Assembly: GCA_911728455.2 (NCBI GenBank)
Contig: OU452235.1
Coordinates: 11,208,634-11,272,633, forward strand
Length of the DNA stretch: 64,000 bases
Source: Marthasterias glacialis
Lineage: Eukaryota; Echinodermata; Asteroidea; Forcipulatida; Asteriidae
Direction: 5' to 3'
The position numbers and the translations under genes are program-made. The notes beneath the pieces were generated by a model, which did no database searches, had not been told where the DNA came from, and saw only the letters and a list, made by a program, of their open reading frames with translations. Positions 13,220 to 25,867 of this stretch are shown one piece after another. Within the stretch, counting starts at the first letter, position 1. Each line of letters starts with the position of its first letter.

Positions 13220-13611
13220 ATCTAGTAAGTTTACGGAGACAGTATGTACATGAAAACTCTCTCTGTGAGTTGTGGTGGTTCTGAAAAGAACCAGTGGTTT
13301 GATAACTTGACGTTTCGATCAGTCTGCTCTGATCGTCTTCAGGAGAATACTGGACTCTGTTGCTGAATGCTGCTTAAGTACTGCCTAAGGGGTTTAGCTG
13401 ACGGGTAAGCTTAGCTCAATGGAACTGGAGCAGGATAAGCTGGGCTTAGCTCAATGATGCGCGTAGACTGGAACATTCCAGCATTCTCCTGAAGATGATC
13501 AGAGCATACAGTTTGAAACGTTGAGTTGTCAAACCACCAGTTCTTTTCAAAACCACCACAACTCATAGAGTGAGTTTTCACGTACATGGTGTCTCCGCAA
13601 ACCTCACTAGA
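13220..13611. mobile_element. Foldback element with about 130-145 bp inverted arms carrying a hammerhead-like motif
   Basis: The arms begin TCTAGTAAGTTTACGGAGAC at 13221 and close with its near-inverse around 13590-13611. Shared inner segments include GAGTTGTGGTGGTT and AAAAGAAC. Near the inner end each arm has CTCCTGAAGA, a stem-loop and GAAACGT (left arm on the minus strand 13309-13344, right arm on the plus strand 13484-13521). The same motif occurs at 23221-23256. The CTGAAGA-stem-GAAAC layout resembles the core of hammerhead ribozymes reported in Penelope-like retroelements. Class assignment is tentative. Confidence 0.6.
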
Positions 13612-14384
13612 CCTTTTGTTTTTTACATTTTGCTAACATAACATTGTTTTTCCTAAAACAATTTTCCCATATTAATTCAGGCTTTGGAAAAGCAGTTTCA
13701 ACTAATAATTTATTTTGTAAACTACCTTAAAAATTAACTTTCATTGTTTAGGGATGAAATTTTACTTGAAAGCAAGCTGTTTTAGAAAAATAACTGACAG
13801 TCTGAAAAGCTTAAAAACTCAAGTCCTTTAATTGAGAATTTTTAATGGAGGAATTTTGTTATATCTGAAGAATGCAGAGTCTTGAGTATTTGGAATACAT
13901 GTAACTGAGTCTACATTAGCCAACTGCTTGCGTGTAACACATTATACATGTACATATAGTACTAGGGTCATTTGAAGGACAGTCAGCTCTTGAAGGCAAT
14001 ATGAGACAGCAAGCGGCTGGCTACAAGCGTTTTATGGTCTCACTTGTATATGTACTTCTATTCTACAGAGACTGTATAATGGTGACAATTTTAAGACGCT
14101 CAACCATCTAAGCAATAACCTCTTCCCCAAATTTACTACAAATAATTTGTAAAAACACTACTACGCTTTGGGATAATCTTTGAAAATACATGTACTTAAA
14201 ATCAAAACTTCTTGAAATAAAGATCAAACAAGCCAGGAAAATAATGCATATCCTTCGCATATTAAAAGAAAGATCTGCTGAATTTTTGAAGCGCTTGTCT
14301 CAACTTAAAGCAAGGAGCACTCCTACGGATTAGATACCATCAGCTTCATTCCTCACTGTTCAGTTCAGAAACTCAGGCCTAATA

Positions 14385-14492
14385 TACTTCATTCTTGTGA
14401 CGACAGGGCAACTTTTTCTAAGTATAAAGGGCAGTTTTAGATTTCTGCTGGAGTATTTCAAGGGGCACCAAGGAAATGATGAGGGACACAGA
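14385..14492 (+). repeat. Dispersed GGGCACCAAGG repeat, copy next to a MITE
   Basis: CATTCTTGTGACGACAGGGC at 14391 and TTTCAAGGGGCACCAAGG at about 14456 match the fuller copy at 53540-53712. It is cut on the right by the palindromic element that starts at 14494. Confidence 0.6.
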
Positions 14493-14493
14493 G

Positions 14494-14634
14494 GCAATAG
14501 ACCGATCCTTTAAGCCCCGCCCACTGTGCACGCACACCATATGCACCAACGTGTTTGTCGGACTTTTGGTTGCGCATCCACGTCTATGATTGGTCAATAT
14601 AACAAGGGCGGGGCCTAATGGATTGGTCTATTGC
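14494..14634. mobile_element. Palindromic MITE with GCAATAGACC ends
   Basis: The left end reads GCAATAGACCGATCC and the right end GGATTGGTCTATTGC. The inner arms hold AGCCCCGCCC and its inverse GGGCGGGGCC, followed by a short unpaired centre. The total is 141 bp with no coding frame. A larger element with closely related AATAGACC ends lies at 59896-60261. Confidence 0.8.
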
Positions 14635-15304
14635 ATACCCCACTCCGTGAAATATCGTGAAGGATCTGGCTCCTATATAAATTTTGAACATTTTAGCTTC
14701 CAGTTTTGTGTTGTTAAATGTTACATTTTTGAACAAATTATTAAGCTTGATAACATAAATTGCCTTCCCAGCTACAGCAAAAGCATTTGTGACCTTTGTA
14801 ACCAAGCCATCCAGTGTGCATTCGGTTGATTAGATACCTAGATGTAGTGGTGTTAATTAAGCGATATCAAGGATGATCATTTTATGCCCGCTTGCCCAAG
14901 TGATCAAGTGTGACATCATTAATTGTGACGGGCAAGTTGTTGGGGCCTAGGTATCGATGTTGCAAGCCAATGGGCCTTGGGCTTCTATCAAGCCATGCAT
15001 CTGTACTGGATTATAGCCCCTGGGTTTCAAATCTGAAGTGTGGCATTCCTCAAAATTAATCCTTGTTTTGAACCTGATGTGTATGACATGTAGTCTTAAT
15101 CCAGCCGTTTAATCAGTTAAAGTACAGAGATAAGGGGTCTTTTAGGTCATACATCTATCATCAAGACTGGTGATAAAGACTAAAAGACCCCACAAACAAC
15201 TTGGTTTTTTTTTTAATCTAATAAACTATCAAGCAGTATATCTTCAAGAAAACTGTCTTTGCATCTGGGAAATGTTGCTCATCTTAAAATAAATGTATTA
15301 TTTA

Positions 15305-15569
15305 GTGATGCCCCTTGGCAAAATCAGGCACTTCTTGGCGTGAGTGAAGTGGCATTTAAAGCGAAGACATTGGAAACATCAGCAATGATATCAATGCGAG
15401 TGATACAATGTTTTAAACATTTGATATGTTGAGGGAAAACTTGCCTTATAGGCCCTAAAATAGGTTTTATTTAATTGACAGCTCCTATTCTCATCTATTT
15501 CATGTCGACAACTACAAATCCAGTTATTACTTTTGACAGGAAGTGCCTGATTTTGGCATGGAGCGTCAC
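15305..15569. mobile_element. MITE-like element with about 29-bp terminal inverted repeats
   Basis: The left end GTGATGCCCCTTGGCAAAAT continues as CAGGCACTTC. The right end is the inverse, GAAGTGCCTGATTTTGGCAT then GGAGCGTCAC. The interior is unrelated AT-rich sequence. I could not fix a target-site duplication by eye. Confidence 0.7.
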
Positions 15570-16404
15570 AATTTCACAACAAGGTGTATTGAATGTCATT
15601 GGGATAGTTGCTGATTACTGTTAACCAAGATAATGTGCTAAAGCAGAGTGTTGTGGTTAAAATTCAAAGTTAGGCCTTGGTCTTACTTGTCTTGCTTTAA
15701 AAACTGTACATAAGGAGGAGTTCTTTTGGCGGATCACTGATGGGCTTTAATTTCTAAGACACCATGTGGGTATAAGTCTCTGTAGGCTTATATCATTACC
15801 ATGGTGTGATTTCACAAAGAAAGCCAAGATGATTCTGTGAAGAACCAAAAACTACAAAATCACATGTAGTGATAGTGAGATATGGTGCATCCCAATCTGA
15901 AACTAAATTTTAAAAAAAGGAAAGCACACAAAAAAGAATGTTTAACCAATACATGCACTTATGCTGTTTCCTGAGGAGAACACCGAAAAGTATCTCAAGG
16001 AACTGGGGTGTAATTGTTCATATCCATCACAGGATGACAACATAAACTCTTTCAAGAAAATCTGCAGAAGGGAGATCTCCTTGAAATACGGAGAAATGTT
16101 TACAAATGACAGTACAGTTCTTTCAAAACCAACTCCTTAACAAAACCCACTGAAATGTTTTCTTAAAAAAAAAACATGACCCTTTAAACGGAGACAGCCA
16201 CCAATCCTTAACAAATAATGCCTTCATTATGATTCAAGATCAGACAGAATTTCCTGCTCAGAATACCTCTGAAATCAATACCATTGTACCTCATAGCCAC
16301 ACTGGTTTTTAATAAGAGCCAACATTTACTGAAAATTGCACGCTGAATACAGGAATACCTCAGGGCATAACAATGTGGCATGATTCTGTAAGTTTATGCT
16401 CTGA

Positions 16405-16585
16405 TCCAATTTCAGGCCTGATACGTCCTGGAGGCAACAGAGGCAGTGCTTCCATGCAATGCCTCCTTGCATGCCCCTGGTCATTGCCTTGGTGCCCTCT
16501 TGAAATGTCCCAGCACAATGTTCATTTCCCGCATTGAGGTTCCCTTCACAAAGGGAAGTCTGCCTCGCCCTGACAAGAACATAAC
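16405..16585 (-). repeat. Dispersed GGGCACCAAGG repeat (minus-strand copy)
   Basis: GGTCATTGCCTTGGTGCCCT at about 16479 is the reverse complement of the family core, followed by TTCCCTTCACAAAGGGAAGT and GCCCTGACAAGAACAT, which match the outer part of other copies in inverse orientation. Confidence 0.6.
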
Positions 16586-17493
16586 ATCAGCCAAAAATTT
16601 TTGTAAGAAAAAATGGTGAAATATACTTCTCAGCAAGTGGTGTGATACTTTCATGCATGGTTTGAATAGGCTCTAAATCATCTCAAATCAAGGTCTCACA
16701 AATGACCTGTGGCAATGTTTTGTTGTGAAAACAGCTCATTCTACAACTTGCCTGGGTGTTTACATTACCTGCATGTTAAATGTTTACTTCTTTGAGCTAT
16801 TGCCCTGTTCATGTTTTAAGAGATATAAGTTCAATCTTGAGCACACATTCTTGAAGATCCCACAGGAACAAAAATCTCCCTCCATAGTTTGATGGTCCAT
16901 GCTCTATGGTTTGATTAGCATACTTGTGCATGACACTCACCTGGCGTGCAAACATGATTTAAGTGCACACACTGGCAGACAGGTGGAGCATTTCAAGATC
17001 CCTTACGGGTTTGCATCTTGTCATAATGTGTGGTGATTGACCACTAGGCACATTGCCTGAGCCTAAACTGGATAAACATAAATTATTTGCAGAGAGAACT
17101 ACAACAAACGGTGTAATATTAATGTGTTGGTTTTGAGGATTCATTCAGAAAACCGCCTCTGAACCAGAGGTCTTGCAGCTCAGCAGGTTCACTGCAACAT
17201 AAATAATTTTCCCAAGAACTAAAATAAATAAATAGCGCCTTTTTAGTGCAAGAGGTACTGTGGCATAATTTGATGCCAGGAAAGGTCTTCTCTCTCAAGA
17301 TAACAGTAACTAAGTGTCCTTTTAAACTAACTGCTCAAGAACATAAGTGCTGCTAACCAGTGCTAGCTACCAGTAACCTAACCAGGACCTGAACCCACAC
17401 TCCAGCAACACAAGAACTTGAGTCCAGTGTGTTTGGCCTGCTGGGCCAAGACACTCCAATTCACAAGGTTGATCCCAATATTACAATAAACTT

Positions 17494-17723
17494 ACTCTCT
17501 ACATGTAAAAGAGTGAAAATTTCACTCGCGTGCCAGAGTGGCATCAGTTTGGCTCTTTTGAGAGTGAAACTCACTCTTTACCACTCTTTTTTGAGTGAAA
17601 GTGGAGTGAATTTCACTCTGAATGTTTTTCACTCTAAAAAGAGTTGTCCGCCATATGGCTCCTTGCAAGAGTGGTATGGCGGACAAAAAGAGTGGTTTTT
17701 CACTCTTTTACATTAAGAGAGTA
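17494..17723. mobile_element. MITE-like palindrome built on GAGTGAAA repeats
   Basis: The ends are inverse copies: TACTCTCTACATGTAAAAGA on the left, and TCTTTTACATTAAGAGAGTA on the right. The interior has many copies of GAGTGAAA and its inverse TTTCACTC, plus an inner pair GTCCGCCATA and TATGGCGGAC. The repeated octamer in both orientations makes a highly foldable 230-bp stretch. Confidence 0.75.
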
Positions 17724-20700
17724 GCTCAGTTCTTGTTCTTTATATCTCTGCTTGGTGGATTACTGCTGTTACCCACAGGCAATCCACACAAGGTTTTTTT
17801 AACACTTACAGTTACTTAAATATAGAGCTTATAACATGCTGCTGCCACCATTTTGTAATGTTCCAAATATGTGATAGCAATAAGAGATTCTAATCATTTT
17901 AGAATGAGGCCAGACAATAGCACCATCCAGCCCTCATTTTGTAATATTGGAGTATTGGAGGAAGTGTATAGACCTACACATGCAATCTACAGGTGTTCTG
18001 ATTAACAGTCACACATGTTTATTAAAAACTACTGCAAAATGGGCCAGGTCTCCAGCAGGACGTTCTCAGTAAGTATGTCCCCCTTTAGGAAAGGTAAGTG
18101 CCTCCAAAAAGGAAATAATTGTATTCTGGAAGCAATGGGGATGTCATTAATTATTGAAAATTGTCAAGTATTGGTCAGCTGGAAATGGACACAACTCAAT
18201 ATAAGTTCCTTTGTGGCGGTTGTAGGGTGACCGGCTGTCAAGCCCTATGAATTCCGCAGTACCCTGCCGAGACTTGTAGGGGGTGCCACAAATGCTTACA
18301 ATGGTTGTAGTTATAAAGAGTACATAAAGTGGCAATTGATTTCAAATAATTAAATGGGTAGGGAAAAAAGCACATGTGGTGAAGTCATTGGCTACTACAT
18401 TGTAGTAGTAGGGCATTTAGAGTAAGATATTCAAAGCCAAGAAACAGGCGTTTCCTAATATAAAATTAAATTTGTTTTGAAACGTATATTATGTTTTAAA
18501 TATGATCATTCAGCAAGAGGGGTATCCTGTTGTCGTCCGGATACCCTGCTCTGAATTTGAACATATTGTTTTAAATCAGTAGTTTACATAGTACATACAT
18601 GTAGAAGTATGTAGGATAGAAGTGAGCGAGTGAATGCCCTGCCTAACCAGGGCTTGAAATACCCACTGGACCACTGGCCATGGTCCATCAACCTTTGCTC
18701 TGGGCCAGTAACCCCACAACTGACCAATATCCTCCTACAGTGTGTTTACAAACACATACTTGTGAATATTTACCAATGTACATCAAACTTTCAATTCCGA
18801 ATCTCCTCCTAAAGTCCAGCATAACAAAAAAAGAAATATTTGAAATCTTGTAAAACATACTGTAAGTGCCAGTGAAAGTGCCCAGCTTTTAAGAGCCATG
18901 GTCTAGTGGCGTTTGAGCTCAACTGTTTTCAGTTTACAGCAAATCTGAACATCCCATTTCACGCTTTAAGCTACCAATACTTTATCATTTTTATCTACGA
19001 GATGCAATGACAAAAGGCTGTTAATCGTTCAACAATTAATTCTTCAAGTCAAGAAATATTCATCAGATTTTGACACGACCAACAAAATAGCTGAGATTTA
19101 TTGAGGAATAACCTTCAACATGGTTCTAAAAATACTCTGTTCAAATCAAAGTGTGAACACCTAAGAACCTCCTTCTGATCAAATTAAATAACACTGCTAA
19201 ACCAGAAAACATTTTCTACAAGTCACAATAAATTAGTTTCTGCGTTTGTTTTGTTGGCCTTAGAGCGCTATATACTTCGCAGACTATACCCACAGTCTGA
19301 AAGATATCATCGCTAAATTGACAAGACCTATACTCGTATTGTGTTGTCCAAATGTTAGAGTAAAGATCTGGCTTTGTGATAACAAACAACGACAATGAGT
19401 TGGACTGGGTCATTTCCTATGGGGGAATTCCATTCAACAACAAAGTGTGACTTAAACCCAGGTAATGATCAGCCCTCTTCTGATCCAAAGCTGTATGTTT
19501 TAAGCTTTTAGCTTCAAAGTCCAACTTGAATTAGACTGCATAGTACTCTGCACACAAGCAAAATCAAGCACTGAACAGAAAGAAAAGAAAAAAAACTCAC
19601 ACAATTATTTTACGTCTTCCTTTTTCAATTTATGTAGACCAAACGTGTCTGTAGTCACAAACCTTTGTGAAACTGCATTGGAATTTGGAATGTGGTTAAT
19701 ACTAGCCTGAAGCCATAAATCAATGCTTTTTACTGATTATAAATTTCCATGTTTTGTTCTCATCTTGGATTTGATAAAAAAAAAGTCTGCAGCCATAAGT
19801 TGACTTATTGTGTACGTAAACCTGGCGAATAACTTAGTACAAAGCATTCTTAAGGTGGCAGACAGTTGTACATTACCTTTTATTTACATGCAGGTATACG
19901 TGTATAGCATATTTATAAGATTTTTAGCTCTCAATGGCAAAGATTTCAAGTTACAAAAAAAAAAACTTTAAGAGTTTAGTTTATTCTGATGCATTGGTCT
20001 TCGAACTCCAGCCTCTAATTCTGGTGTAGAAAATCCCCGGAACTAAATCACTACATACATAAAAACAACAGCTGACAACTGTTAAAACAACGATTTATGA
20101 ATTTTCATTCAACTCGTTGTAAATTTGACATAACCACACGCAGGGCCATCGAACTGAGACCATGGTCTATGAATACATAGGTTCCATCCTTAAGTCCACT
20201 ATCTTAATTTAAGTCGGTTCAATGGAGTAGTACAGTGTAGTTCTTCACTGCCTCAGCCTAAAATCCCCTAAATTCCCTCTCCAGGTTTTGCCTAGGTTTG
20301 GTGGATTTAGTAAAGAACAGCTAAACTTTATGTTTGGCATCAAGCCAAACACACCAATTTACCAGAGAGACAAAGCTTGGCTGAGGATCTACCATGCTGA
20401 ATGTTTTCTGTAAAACTGGAATAATTGCACCCAAAATGCCTTGAGGGCGATGTTGATCGTAATTTTAACTTTCCAATAAAACGTAGACATTCTGGACAAG
20501 AATGACATTGTGGGTAGAATGTCTGAGAGAGCATGCGAGTTTCAATAATTTTATGAACATTTAATGCCCCACGAGAAATTATCCAATAAATCTAGTCGTA
20601 ATTTACAGCTGATTCGTACGCATCATGTGGTGTGTCGCCAAGAGTAGACCCTACGTCAATTTGCATTCCTGTTCCCAAATAAGAGAAGATCGGCGTCACT

Positions 20701-21585
20701 GTCACTGCCCAAAGCACTTGAAGAGTCAAGCACTACAGCTCTGGCCCATGAACTCCGGGTATGATTGAAATTACAAGACTTTGCCTGTTGATATAAATTG
20801 ATTTATGTCTAGACCACAAGACTCAGTAGTACTGGGGGTTCATACCGTGTACACTTTGACGTCTTTAGAAGAAACAACAAAACAATTTTGCGATTGTAGT
20901 GATAGGAAAGAATGACCTGGGGGATGTGGAGGTTATGTGCACATGTAGCTTGGTGTTATCATGGCAGTATAATGTCAAGATTATTTATGTGGAACATTTT
21001 AAAAGACGCTTCAAGTGGTAGACAAAACTTAAAGATAAGGCAATAGGTCCAAGAGAATTCCAAGAATCAATCGAAGATGTAGATGTACGAAATCATTCAA
21101 ATGAATACAACCTTCAACTATTTAGATAAATGAAATTTGTTACAATAAAATAATTAATCAATCAAATGAGCAATGCCTCGTACATAGTTTTCATAAACAT
21201 AACACATGGCATTAATGTAACTTGATTAAAGATGTTATTGTTTAACCATGGAGGAAATAATTTAGACCAAACAAAGCAAGGCTTTGGTGGACCAAATAAG
21301 GGAAAATCTGCAATAAAAATTATCAGTACAAACTAAAATTAGCCATCTTGGGCGAACAAATAACCTCTACATTGCTGTTGTGTACATTAGTCATCAATTT
21401 TTTGGCAATAAATAAAATATAACTAGAAGAGATTTAACAATGTTATCCCATGTTGGTGCAGATCACCACAACCTCAGTTAATACTGTTGTGTTGCCATGG
21501 CATGGAGGATTGTTGCCACAGGTTGAGCCAGGCCCAACTGGGAATTACTCAATTTGGGCTAGGTCTACTTGAATCAAAAGCTTAC

Positions 21586-22036
21586 CGGATACAGCAGCCT
21601 GGGCGCGATCTAAGTTACCCAAGGTGATTCGCACAAGACTGGAATTCAGCTTGAGATGGCGTCCACCATCCGTACCAAGAAGCAAAATACGAACATCTCC
21701 AACATGGGCCCTGCTGTCGCAAATCATAGGGTCACCAAACCCCGTCACCATTACCTGGTTGCTCTCCATATCCATCGGTGGGGAAATTTCGTGATGCAGG
21801 GCGTCCTCACCCTTGAAAACCCGGACAACTTGAACCTCGCACTCGTACTGTAAAGTTCTCGGTTTCCTCATCACTTTCCCAACATAACCGGAGAGTACAA
21901 TATTTGCGACCTCTTCACGTTGTTCGAGGGGCTGTTCGTTGCAGTTTCCTTTACGGCCGCCCAGCGGCTGCGAGGCCGCCGGCGCGACGGCAAAGAGCGC
22001 TGCGGTCAGCAACACGATCAGCGTACCCGTTGCCAT
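21586..22036 (-). CDS. AGRN: Agrin, first coding exon (signal peptide and NtA domain), partial gene
   Basis: This exon encodes the N terminus of an agrin-like secreted heparan-sulfate proteoglycan, whose NtA domain binds laminin and anchors agrin in basement membranes. The ATG at 22036 is followed by a signal peptide (residues 1 to about 22, hydrophobic core LIVLLTAALFAVAPAA). The NtA domain spans about 32-145: C32 and the segment LEQREEVANIVLSG, C66 in YECEV, GFGDPMICD with C106, then LNSSLVRITLGNL, all in the order seen in vertebrate agrin. An NSS sequon is at residue 131. The frame stays open past a clear donor (GTAAGC at 21585-21580), so the last 13 codons before the in-frame stop at 21545 are read as intron. 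The fourth NtA cysteine of vertebrates is not in this exon. No later exon lies in the window. A stand-alone NtA protein is the alternative. Confidence 0.85.
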
Positions 22037-23180
22037 TCCGCTCTACTTCAAGGGAAAACCAGCTTTTTACAACGGCTCCAATCTCGACAGGCCAACGCCA
22101 AAAACTAAAAGCAACTCAACAGGGTAAAGTAAGCTAAGCTTTTAACTCAGATTGGTGTTTTATTTGATTTTACAGACGGCACAAGACGAAAGGGTCCGCC
22201 TACAGCTACGTAGTGTTGCAGGTCGACGACGGCTTCTCGTAACCCCAAAGTTTACCGGTGCAATGCTCTACCCACGTCTGAAGTGTCGCGCCTCTGTGTG
22301 TTATGCACAGGTGCATTGAACTGGTACCCGGTTACCAGCTGTTGTTCAATGATGAAGGTGTGTAGTAATGCGAGGTCGGCGATCGGGACCACCCACAAGA
22401 TTTGCAAAGAAAACTTTAAAACGCGGTCTGGTAATGCTTTTGCTACGCCCTCTGTCGTATCATTATGCAATCACATAAAACTGCTCAAAGCATGCTCAAA
22501 AGGTAGTCGTCTGAGTTTTTATGAGATTATGTAACTTAGTTCGTATCAGACAAAAACTTAGAGTGAGCTTCCTTGATCCCTAGTCTAAGAAATGTACAAA
22601 GTATCAAACTGGATTCTCATGTGAGTTATTGAAAGTAACGACTGCATAAAATTAATAGTTATTATTAGTCTTGGTTCGGGTTGCGGAGTTTGAGTCATTG
22701 AAACTTTATAAGACTTGTCAACAGAGGGCGCAACTTAAGTAGCGGTTTGAATATTATACCATGGATCATTATCAGGCCTATCACCTACTAGCTGTGTGTA
22801 TGACAAAAAAGTTACCATCGTTTTAAAACGGGGTATTTTGGTTCATAATAACATATTGTTTTAGGAAGCCCTAACGTCCAGCAATTAAGAAACCCAATTA
22901 AATCCTGTTGTGTATGAGTGGGCAAATGACCCCTTGTATTGTAGGCGTAGGCTCCTTAGTTTCATTTTAGGCTGGAAACTCTCTGGGCGTTAATCAATTC
23001 ACAAGTTGGCCAAGGCCAAAACATGTGAAACAACAGTTTCCGACGTTTTTCAGTAATTAGTAGGCCTATGGAGGAAGGAAATGGTCGACCCACGCTACTG
23101 TGCACAGTTTGATTGGTTTCGAGTTATATACCTTAGGACTGCGCATGTCGTCACAGGCGCCATCGTCCCCATCGATAATG

Positions 23181-23325
23181 AGGTCTAGTTCCACAATGTG
23201 TATTTGTTGAAATTCTATTCTCCTGAAGACGAGCAGAGTATACTAGTCGAAACGTCGAGACTATACCAACGGCTCATTTCAGAGCCAACACTCCCCAAAA
23301 GAGATTTAATCATGTTTTACCCGCA
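23181..23325 (+). mobile_element. Penelope-like terminal fragment with hammerhead-like motif
   Basis: TCTCCTGAAGACGAGCAGAG at 23219, then a spacer and GTCGAAACGTC ending at 23256, repeat the motif in the arms of the 13.2-13.6 kb foldback. It is followed by ACGGCTCATTTCAGAGCC (a small stem) and GATTTAATCATGTTTTACCC, which match 63857-63912 near the right edge. A fragment of a shared family; no reverse-transcriptase frame is attached. Confidence 0.5.
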
Positions 23326-25596
23326 AGCTAATTTGATAGATTCGTTTTGCTTTACCTTACCTCCTTGACATCGCCACGTTGTTTTCTTGTTGTTCAGTGT
23401 TTGTCTTTGTTTTCATGTTTATCTGTTTTGTCTTTTTTTTTATTATTTTTTTTCCTCCACTGAGCGGTTGCAGTGAGAGGCCTCTTAGTTAGATACGTTC
23501 TAAGCTTTTTAAGCAATACCCTTAGGCCTATGTCTGTTTCAATTGTGTTGTTGGTCTGTGTTTTGTCTTTATCTTCATGTATGTCTTATTTCCGGGTCTG
23601 TTCGCCGTACTCAATGTCTGAATGTTTTTTGTATTTTGATGAAGTTCAACTGTTTGCTGTAATGATGCCTGATATTATTTTCTAGTAAATGAATAGAGTT
23701 TACTAATGATACTTATCGAAACAGGCCTGCTCTTGCTTGAATAAAAAAAACCATTGACGTCAAATTGGGAAAATAAATTACCTTCATCTCTTGGGGTGTG
23801 TTTCCACAGCTGATTTTTCCCGGTAGCAAAGGTGGTTTGACCTGATGGTTGCTGCTTCCCTTTTCTTGAACTCGACTAAGATGTGTACCAGTTCTTTAGT
23901 ATCTCCCTCTTCTTTTTTATTTGCATTTATTTATTTGTTTTATTTTATGACAGTCTTTAACGTAACATGCTACTAAATACTTTTTTTCGCGTTTAAGTGA
24001 GGTGCCGGCATTCCATTCTCACCAACAAAAAAATCAACTAAAAGCAAAGTTTTGTGTAATTCCATTGCAGAATGGTCAAAGGTATTTCAACCCAATACTA
24101 AAATTTCTCCGCAACACAGTTGATTTATTGTTTGATTAGCCTATTGTTTTTAGTTCATTGTTTTGTATATAAGTTAGACCAATAAAGTCTCACGGTCTCA
24201 CAAAATAATAATTCGGGAAGTTATTGAAAAAGGAGTGCCCGTGGAATGTTTCCGGTTTAGCTGAGAATCCCGCCTGAATGGGAAATCGCTGTGTCCATTA
24301 GGGAGTTCTGAATTGAGACAGAGCTCAGTCAGTCGCCCCCAGTTGAATTACTTATGATGACAGATGAACATATTGGTTTCCTTTGGGTGACGATGCCAAG
24401 TACTGTACGGGCTGAACACCCAAATTAAACAGTGCACAATTCACTACGTATGTAGTTACGTGTTATATTTCCTCAGACATTTATTTTTTTTTACCCTACA
24501 CCCGATCAATGAATTAAAAACACAATTATTTTCCGAATCGTTTTTCCAATGCGAGGTTATTTACCACTGCAGTATAACTTTGTAAATGATTAGCAGTTGT
24601 TTTCCTTTACCACCTTTTGTTAACATTGTTCCCCCATATTGTTCCAGCAATAGCATTATTATTAAAGATATTTTAGACTTACCGTCATTTATAATTAGTT
24701 CTATTTGTTTGCCAATTGATCTTTTTATACGAGCAATGCCAAAGATTTTCGCTTCCTTTAAACAATTAGTGTTTAATAAAGAAACATAAAAGAGAAATAT
24801 CTATCTAGAACAATAAGTCATGTAAATTACGTTTTTTAGCATTTTCTTTCTTCAGTTAAATGTTTCTTTTTTTTCTAAATGGAAAAAACAGATGTGGTTG
24901 AGTAAACACAATCTTTCAATGTGATGTAATGTCATTGTTTTATTTTTATTAATTTTTTTCTCAAAAACAAAACATTTTTTTCTTCTCAGAAACAAAACTT
25001 ATAGCAAGGTATTCTTTTAAAAATTGTACTAAGGTGTTTTGTAAGAATGTTACTTTCAGGGGGTTAGTCACTGCTAACCCAAATGTTTGAAGCCGAAGTT
25101 CGGGAGGTTATGGTATAGATTTCAAAGAGCTTTTGGGAACAGTATCCTTAGCACTGAAAAGTTTGGTAGATCAAAGAGCATGGTTTCTTCACAACAGCAA
25201 CTTTTTTTTTCAAAGACAGACATAAAAAGAGTCTAAATTTTGACAAAAGTTGATTTTTTTTTTTTTAAACTGCATTGCGACAACTGCTAGTTCGACATAA
25301 TAGAATTGAGGTTTTGGTTGTTATATATCAAACAAAATCCAAGAAAAGACAAAACTTAGATTTACATAATGAAGCAAAATAAACTTGTAAACGTTATTTA
25401 CTTATGTTTTATTTCAAAAGAGCAACTTACAAAAATCTGAACAAACAACTATCAAGTGGGATGTCTGGTGCATTACTCTTCCTGAAATGCAGAAGTAAAG
25501 CCTAGATTACAAAATCATAGAATGACAGAAACTGTGAGGGTCTATTATTGAGCTATCTGTTGGCAAATGAACGCTTTGTTTAACCATTATAGGTGT

Positions 25597-25791
25597 GCTA
25601 TTTGTGTTTTTGCCCATACACTGATGTGTGTTAAGCACTGTATACTCGGTACTTTCCCCCCGAGTCCTGTGAAAAAAAACCTCACAGGCATATTCCTTGG
25701 GTGGGAGTCCAACCAACCACCCCTTCCATTCTAGAGCATCTGTATACAGTGTTTAACATATATCGGTGTATGGGCAAAAAACACAAATAAT
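25597..25791 (-). mobile_element. S1 SINE-like element enclosed by 42-bp inverted arms
   Basis: The left arm GTGTTTTTGCCCATACACTG continues to CACTGTATAC, and the right arm GTATACAGTGTTTAACATAT continues to GGGCAAAAAACAC as its inverse. Between them is the tRNA-like segment shared with the copies at 3.8 and 10.6 kb (here decayed to GGGAGTCCAACCAACC). The sequence just right of the arm, ATTCTTATCCCCGATG, is also shared with the 10.6-kb copy, so the mobile unit is larger than the tRNA-like part. Confidence 0.65.
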
Positions 25792-25867
25792 ATTCTTATC
25801 CCCGATGTAAAAATTTAACATCTACTATTATAGGTGTACCAACTTTCCACATAGATACTTCTGTGTA

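Larger units (their letters stand above)
1..21585 (-). other. Presumed large first intron of the agrin-like gene; no coding exon seen
   Basis: Agrin should continue with follistatin/Kazal-like, laminin-EGF, SEA and laminin-G domains. None of the open frames here on either strand shows the cysteine patterns of those domains. The stretch is AT-rich and full of repeats (separate entries), poly-A and poly-G tracts (for example about 4580-4596 and 8876-8909) and short simple repeats. Two related dispersed blocks near 1600-1770 and 7380-7510 share GGCATGCAA followed by AGTTTGT and a later GAGAAACC. Outside the listed repeats I see nothing I can name. Assignment as intron is inference from the splice donor at 21584-21585. 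Confidence 0.5.

Noticed and set aside
21545..21585. Extending the agrin coding frame to its in-frame stop
   Set aside because: The donor GTAAGC and the end of the NtA homology at residue 150 argue that this tail is intron.
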